Assembly (NCBI GenBank): GCA_029931535.1
Contig: JAQPZY010001688.1
Location: forward strand, 6,193,501-6,257,500
Direction: 5' to 3'
From: Margaritifera margaritifera
Taxonomy: Eukaryota > Mollusca > Bivalvia > Unionida > Margaritiferidae
Length of the DNA stretch: 64,000 nt
Shown: piece by piece, positions 57,990 to 64,000 of the stretch
Layout of the letters: each line of letters opens with the position of its first letter
Numbering within the stretch: position 1 is the stretch's first letter
Position numbers and translations under genes: made by a program
Notes under the pieces: generated by a model
Databases searched by the model: none
What the model was told of the DNA's origin: nothing
Seen by the model: the letters and a program-made list of their open reading frames with translations, nothing else

Positions 57990-60690
57990 GTTAGTAACTT
58001 TTGTGATTGTGCTCTGCATTCGTGCATTGTCACAATGCTGGGTGGTGTTACTATGTCAACAGATGTCATACAGTTCAGAATGACTAATGTTGATATGGTG
58101 TTTGCTGTATGTTCACAGAATAAAATGCTCCTCCTTGCTGCTGCACTTCACGTCCAACACTGTCATCAAGGAGTTTTAAAGTTTAGTTTTGCTGGGCATT
58201 GCTCACTTCACTGATATCTTATCTTTCACTGAATTACAGCTGCATTTCAACATTTTGCTTTACAAAATAAATCACACTTCCACACTACTCCAGCTATCAA
58301 AATAATCATGTTTTGCATCTTATTTATGGAGTAAAATGCATCTCAAAGAAATGTTGCAGCTGATCATAAACTAGCCAATAATTTTTTAAAGAGATGGCTT
58401 AAACATTATCATTCAAGGCAATGAAGAGTAATAACTCTTGTTTCTTAAATACATACAGTAGGACCCCGCTATAGCATGCTTCGTTATAGCACGAATTTGG
58501 ATATAACATGATCGTGGCATGGCTCCCGAAATTTCATATATTTTTTCGTACATGAAATTTTATATTTTTTTTCAAAGTACGAAAAATAATGTGTAAAAAA
58601 TTAATTTTCATTTTGGGGAAGAGATCATGTATGAATTCGGATATAATACGATCGTGGCATGGCTACCGAAATTTTACAATAATTTTGCCAATTTCTTGAA
58701 CTACTGCAAAGTTTTGTGCCAAAATAAACGAGTTTGATTTAATAATTTGGCAAGCTGTATTGTATTCTTGAAGAAAAAGTGTCTTATGATTGCATCTTTC
58801 TTTATATGAATAAAGATGCTGAACATTTCTATTTGTGACTGTTCATTTCAAATGTGTCAGTAGTCAATCACTGCACTTTAATCTTAGTTTATTTTTGAAA
58901 GATGTCAGCTCATTTTAAAGCTGATAAGTGTTCATCTTATTATTACTGATACATGAACAATAAAGTCATTAAGTCTTCTTTGTGTTTGTCTTCAATACGT
59001 TCTGTGTACAATCGTTGCTCAAACAATAGCCGACATATGTTTGCTCATTCAACTGCATACACAGCCAAGCACCAAACAATGCGGTAGTTGATAAAAGATT
59101 CGCACCTGAATTTATAAATCAATTAATTTAAGTAATTGACAATCATCAAAGTCAATCTCAAAGCTAAAGGTTGTTCAAACCATGCGGCAGTGATTTATAA
59201 AACATCCAAAAAACGAAAGCCGCCAATGCGCACACGTGGCTTGGCTGTGTTGTTAGACAATCGCCACGCAATAAGTTGACCAGTGAATAATATTGTACAT
59301 TCCCTATAAAAATGACCCCATTGTTGATTAACAATTATTCTTGCTGTAGTCGTTCAAACAAATAGGTGTCAGAGTTTTAATTAGTAGTTATTTACAATGG
59401 ATAACAGTACACGGAAACGTAAAGCTTTTACTGTTAAAGAGAAGCTTGAAGCCATGGACAGGATTAAGTCCGGTGTTTCCACAAGTCAGATTTAATTCCC
59501 ATGTGATATTTCCCAAGTTATCTGCCAGTGCAAGTGGGCCGGTAAGCCTTTGGCTTGTAAAAGCACTCACTTTGTTTTCAAGTTGTTTTCCCACGTGACA
59601 ACCCTTTGATCAAGCCACGAGTTGATACTTATTCAGTGCCAAGTAACAGAGGGTGGTTATTTGAACTCCCTGTGATCTTGCCGCACAATTGACACGTGTC
59701 CAGTTGCATCCTTTAATAGATTTCTGCCTTTATGATCAAAGTGTTACTTGCAGAGCCCAAGCTCAGTCTCTGCATAAGCACCTGCATATGACAGTAAAGC
59801 TGAGGAATTGGAGTCGTACGTGATTAACGATGACTAAACGACGATGATTTACAATGACTAGACGACGATGTAGGATTTCAGAACTTTATCAGAGAATGAT
59901 ATTATACTTCTGTGCGCATATTTTTGATGGAATTATTATGGACTCACTCCTACGCATGCCATGACATCGGTTAGTGAGTACACGTGTTGATCCTTTAACT
60001 ATTCATGCTATACAATAGACATGTACATATAAATGTACCAATGCATGGTTCTCTGAATAAAGTAAAATATTATATGTGCAATCTCTGTTTTCACTGCATG
60101 TGTATTTCTCGTTAAATATGCATTGATTTAAGATGGTAACTGTGCCAATGATTTACCACCCACCCACCCACCCCCGCCCCTTATTTTTTTTTTGGTGCAT
60201 GCATCTTTTCTTCAGGTAAATGACTTGGTTTTGTCAAGGTTGGTTATAGCACGGTTAGGGACATAGCACGATCTCGTTTTGTGGACCCCAACCATCGTGT
60301 TATAGCGGGGTCCTACTGTATATCTTTGATTTACCTAGCTTCAAACAAATTGGGTTGTTTCACTTTGTGTACTTAGATTATGCAAATAGCCTAATGGTCT
60401 CTCCCATGGCAGTACAACACAAGGTCACCTTAGTTTTTGTCAGTCAATTAAGTACTCTGTTCAGTGGTGGTTGCTTATCTGCGACCTTTAAATCATCATA
60501 GTGACAATCAGCTGGATAAACTATCCCAAGGTGATAGTTTTCCATGAGCATTAGCAAAACTCTTTACTGTTTATACAGGTTATGGGCATATATCATGGCT
60601 TCAAGAAAGGTCTCTTTTTCTCTTTGTTTTCCCCAAAGAATACTGAAAATCATGTTGTCGAAACACATCCATATTGAAGGGTTTGGGAGT
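57990..60690 (-). mobile_element. Second copy of the BED-finger hAT-like element, split by a Tigger-like insertion
   Basis: CACAATGCTGGGTGGTGTTA and AGAATGACTAATGTTGATAT (about 58030-58095) match 48336-48400. After the Tigger-like element, AAATTGGGTTGTTTCACTTT and TATGCAAATAGCCTAATGG (60340-60395) match 48790-48845, and similarity runs to about 60655. The BED-finger frame here is destroyed. Confidence 0.85.
58456..60318 (+). mobile_element. 1.86-kb Tigger/pogo-like element with broken transposase head
   Basis: TA|CAGTAGGACCCCGCTATAGC on the left, and the right end reverse-complements to the same 20 bases with one mismatch, followed by TA. A frame at 59397 encodes RKRKAFTVKEKLEAMDRIKS, the CENP-B/pogo-type N-terminal helix-turn-helix, and stops after about 32 codons. 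The DDE catalytic domain is not recognisable. Confidence 0.92.
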
Positions 60691-60920
60691 CCAAAATCGT
60701 GTTTTCGCATGACGTGTTCTGGCAGGTATGCATATTATGTCTGTAGTAGACCAGTCTCTAGACTGTCTACAAGAGAAATAACTGCTGTCACTATCCAAAT
60801 TACTGAATTAGGTCTCAGTTGCCAAAAAATTCAAAATCATCTTATTTAATTTTATTATTTGATATTTATAAAATCAAAATTTGTGTAGCATAATCCTTCA
60901 TAGAATACAGGCAGAATGGG

Positions 60921-60955
60921 ATGGGACTCTCTCTCTCTCTCTCCCTCTTTCTCAA
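60921..60955. repeat. (CT)n microsatellite
   Basis: CTCTCTCTCTCTCTCTCCCT tract near the boundary of the previous element. Confidence 0.9.
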
Positions 60956-61306
60956 AGAAAACAGTAATTATTCCAGGATATATACATTGTAAGTTTTTAT
61001 TGAGTATGAAAAGAACTGACAGGTTTTTTTTCTTCTTCTGGCAGCAGATAATAATACAGTAATAATAATAATTAAACAACACTTAGAGTATGAAAAAAAC
61101 AGGGACAGGTATAACATGTCTGATAAAAAAGGAAAAGAGAAGCTTATGAAAAATGGAATTTTATAAATAATCGTTGATTTTGTTTCCCCTTTTTGATGGT
61201 AAAATGTGCTCATTATTTAATCATTGATATTGTACATAAATTTATAATATAGGTAATAAGATCACAGGCATTTACTTTTCTTTAATCTATGAATAATGAT
61301 GGAGTA

Positions 61307-61353
<47 letters not shown>
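61307..61353. repeat. (ATT)n microsatellite
   Basis: Uninterrupted ATT repeat of about 46 bp. No LINE 3' end sequence such as that at 34.8 kb precedes it. Confidence 0.97.
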
Positions 61354-61354
<1 letters not shown>

Positions 61355-61506
61355 AAGTTTGATATTTATCACATCCAAAACTTTAGGTTAAATCTGGTAT
61401 TAATATTCAGTATCTAACAAAATGGAACTACTGGAATTAACCAGTGATTTACATGTTTCATTTAAGGTACACTCTATTCAGAATATAAATAAAAACTTGT
61501 ACTTCC

Positions 61507-61640
61507 AGGGTTCCCATGCTACCAGGAAATCTAGAAAAATGCGGGAAAAGAATAGGTTTGTTCACAAATGTTGTAAATATTGATTAAAGTCGGGGGGAAA
61601 AAAACAGGAATTTTCAGCCAGCACTTGATGACAGAAAAAA
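61507..61640 (+). mobile_element. Left end of a probable hAT-like element
   Basis: CAGGGTTCCCATGCTACCAG followed by GGAAATCTAGAAAAATGCGG is a common hAT terminal form. No right end or transposase was found. Confidence 0.45.
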
Positions 61641-61699
61641 TACATAACTGAGTTGTAATTGAACTGATTGTCAGTTAAATTTATTGAGTTCTTTCGGGA

Positions 61700-64000
61700 A
61701 TTTTTGGAGGTTGTGGAACTCTTTAACTCAGTCGAGATACAATTGCTGTATGGATCATCTGGGTACTTGCCCTAAACATATTTGTATTGTCAGTGCAAGT
61801 GCTCTGGTCAAGTAGACTGGTTATCCCTTAGTCCACTTCATATTGGTATCTTTTCTTATGTGGAAGATTAGACTACCAGTCTAACATCACACAGTACGAT
61901 CACATTGTCTCTGATGTGCGATCTTGGTATATGTCAGAGAAAAATAATAAAGCTTATCTTCCCCAGTTCATCTTTGGATATGTACATTAAATGAAAATGT
62001 ATTGTAATAAATTTTATTATTTGATAGTTCGCACTGGAAACACAGTGTTAAGCATTATCGTCAATAGTAACTTTCAACAACCCCAACTCACCTTTGAGGT
62101 GAATTATACTATCAGACCTTGCTAAATATATAGAAATCTACTGACTGTTGGGTTAATTTTCAATGTAGAACAATGACTGCATTAAATATATAATCCAGTC
62201 AGCTTACATTGAGAGTAAATGTTAGGGCACCAACCAGACATAAGCAGGGCTGAGGAAAAGCACTTGTCCTCTCTTGATGGTCGTGTAAAAATTGGCTGTG
62301 CCAAGGAAAACATTACTACTTACTGGTCCCTGGGCAGAGTAGATGCAGATTTGCACCTTGAGAATATCTGTGTACATTTTCTACCCTAACAAGCTCTGAA
62401 GTTCAGCATTGTTTAACATCTAGCATACATCAATTTTCAGTTACTTCTGCCTATTTAGCCTATTTGTCAGTCCAGAACATGTTGCAAAGGAAACAGACTT
62501 TGCTGTTTACACAGGCACCCAACATAACCTTGATACTAAAATAGGTTCAGATCATGAAAATATTTTGTTCAGAGTGAAGATGGCAGGTTAAAAACTCTTC
62601 TAGTATCAAGTTTGTGTCTTGTGCCAGTGGTTTTTCTGTAAGTGTGGAAGTAGTGTTGTGATAAGTGTGCTGTGTTGAGTAAAGTGATTACATGGATGAA
62701 TATCTGTTGCAACTCACTCATCCCAAGGAGGAGTGCATGGAAAAAATTTCCCTGAGACCTGCATAGGTGGATTTTTTTATAAAAAAATGCAGTCCTTTTT
62801 TATATAAAGGTATGTAATTTTTAAGAGTTTCTTGTCAAAATTTAAAACAATCCTTTTCTAAAAATCTTTCTTTATACGAATATATGTAGTTAAGCAGAGT
62901 AAAGTTAACATTTTTAATCTGTAAATTAAAATGAGTTACATGCAAATAAATTTGGATTTCAGTAGTTATATTTGTTTGTAGTGATACATCCTGTGGTTTA
63001 GTACATGGTCATTTGTCTAATTCATATGTTATGGGAGAGTCTCAAAATAGAAACAGATTTTGTTTTAAAAAAATGCACATTTTCCAAGCCATAATGTTTT
63101 TCCTAATTCCATTCAGTAATGGTCATAAGTGAACCTTGAAAACATTTGTTTCAGAAAGTGTGTAAATCCTGTACTTCACAAACCTTTAGTGATATATAGT
63201 TACCAAACTCAGTTTCTTCTATACTCTGGTTAGCTTACTCAGGTTGCATTTATTTCTTAGTAACACATATGCTGTTTAATGAGAAGTAATTTACAAACTT
63301 AAATGTCTTATTGACAGGTGGGAATGGCAGAATTTGAAACACTTTACAATGGAACAGTAAGAAAAATGTCCCATATGCAAGAAATTCCAAATTGTAATAT
63401 TTCTTGCATGCTAAAAATCTGCAAGTCCTCACATATCCATGAGGTCAATAGACTTGCTGAAAATAAAGTCCTAAGAAATAATGGGAGATCACCACAGTTG
63501 ATTGAGGGAATTATCAAGATTATTTAAAAGACAGGAAACTGCAGACATTTTCACCAGGATATGTCAGGATGTCACCAGATAGGACTGTGATATCTTGATT
63601 CATGCAGCTGCCTAAAGATATATTTCTGTAAGGGTATAGCACATGTAAGACTTAAAGTTTTGAAAGGTCTGAAGTAGGGATATAAGGTGGTTTACAGACA
63701 TCTAATTTTTGTTATAAAAGCTAGTAATTTTATAGTGAACTATATTAGGCAGTTTTATAAAAATAACCCATTATTGATTAATGCATTTTTCAAATTTTAC
63801 GTTGAAGTGAAAAGATCTTATTGTCAGCATGTTGCAAATTAGTTTTTTTTCCAGACTGAAATAATACAGTTTTTACAGCATACCGGTAACTGCATCACAA
63901 ATGCAGTATTGCTTAATTTTTCTGTATCATGCATATCTATGTAAATTTAGCATTATGGCAGTATGTATATTCAGTGTGATAGCAGTACAAGCAGGGACAC
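61700..64000. other. Continuing TAF5 intron; no exon recognised
   Basis: AT-rich. CAGGGCTGAGGAAAAGCACT at about 62246 resembles the left end of the hAT at 53053 but has no partner. A 69-codon frame at 63318-63527 lacks WD40 features. I found no continuation of the TAF5 propeller. Confidence 0.6.

Noticed and set aside
63316..63345. Possible next TAF5 exon: ACAG followed by codons resembling G-x-G-R-I
   Set aside because: The frame stops at once after Ile and no W-D strand follows, so the match is probably chance.

Overview
This window reads as AT-rich, intron- and repeat-dense chromosomal DNA of an invertebrate animal. The only host gene I can support is an internal part of TAF5, the WD40 subunit of TFIID (shared with SAGA in some lineages), on the + strand. 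Seven exons (6664-6783, 10239-10384, 12807-12944, 20256-20337, 37267-37378, 44755-44868, 45494-45548) have AG/GT borders, and their codon phases match at every junction. Together they encode about 255 residues, from the conserved segment before the propeller into the fifth WD repeat. The N-terminal LisH/NTD2 exons and the last WD-repeat exons are not visible, so the gene runs out of the window on both sides and its 3' intron here exceeds 18 kb. A lophotrochozoan, perhaps a mollusc, is my inference from the repeat types (tandem-core composite repeats resembling the bivalve pearl/Helentron-associated elements, a SINE with a Meta/Nin-like core, very large introns). It is not proven.

Layout. 1-6663: intron or flank with SINEs, hairpins and short tandem repeats. 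6784-20255: introns holding a DNA transposon (6992-8006), an LTR with a proline-type primer-binding site (about 8090-8580), a 175-bp MITE, a foldback element (about 10666-10878) and a decayed virus-like mobile element (about 13900-16400). 20338-37266: a 16.9-kb intron that begins with a duplicate of the exon just left. It holds a 2.7-kb minisatellite built from that exon (21965-24705), an L1-type LINE on the - strand (about 25800-34085) split by a 4.1-kb composite repeat, and two further LINE 3' fragments. 37379-44754: a second composite repeat and three tandem families. 45549-64000: a third composite repeat and a pile-up of nested DNA transposons (hAT-like, Tigger/pogo-like and others).

The most striking observation is the minisatellite. 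Its founding 57-bp unit is the last 51 bp of the TAF5 exon at 20256-20337 plus the first 6 bp of the following intron, so each early copy carries a WD40 coding segment and a 5' splice site. Copies at the two edges keep the 57-bp form. The interior, roughly 45-50 copies by spacing, is a homogenised 41-bp form that lost 16 bp around the former donor. A second notable system is the nesting: three same-oriented composite repeats each carry a different later insertion, and several insertions can be dated relative to one another from target-site duplications and interrupted reading frames.
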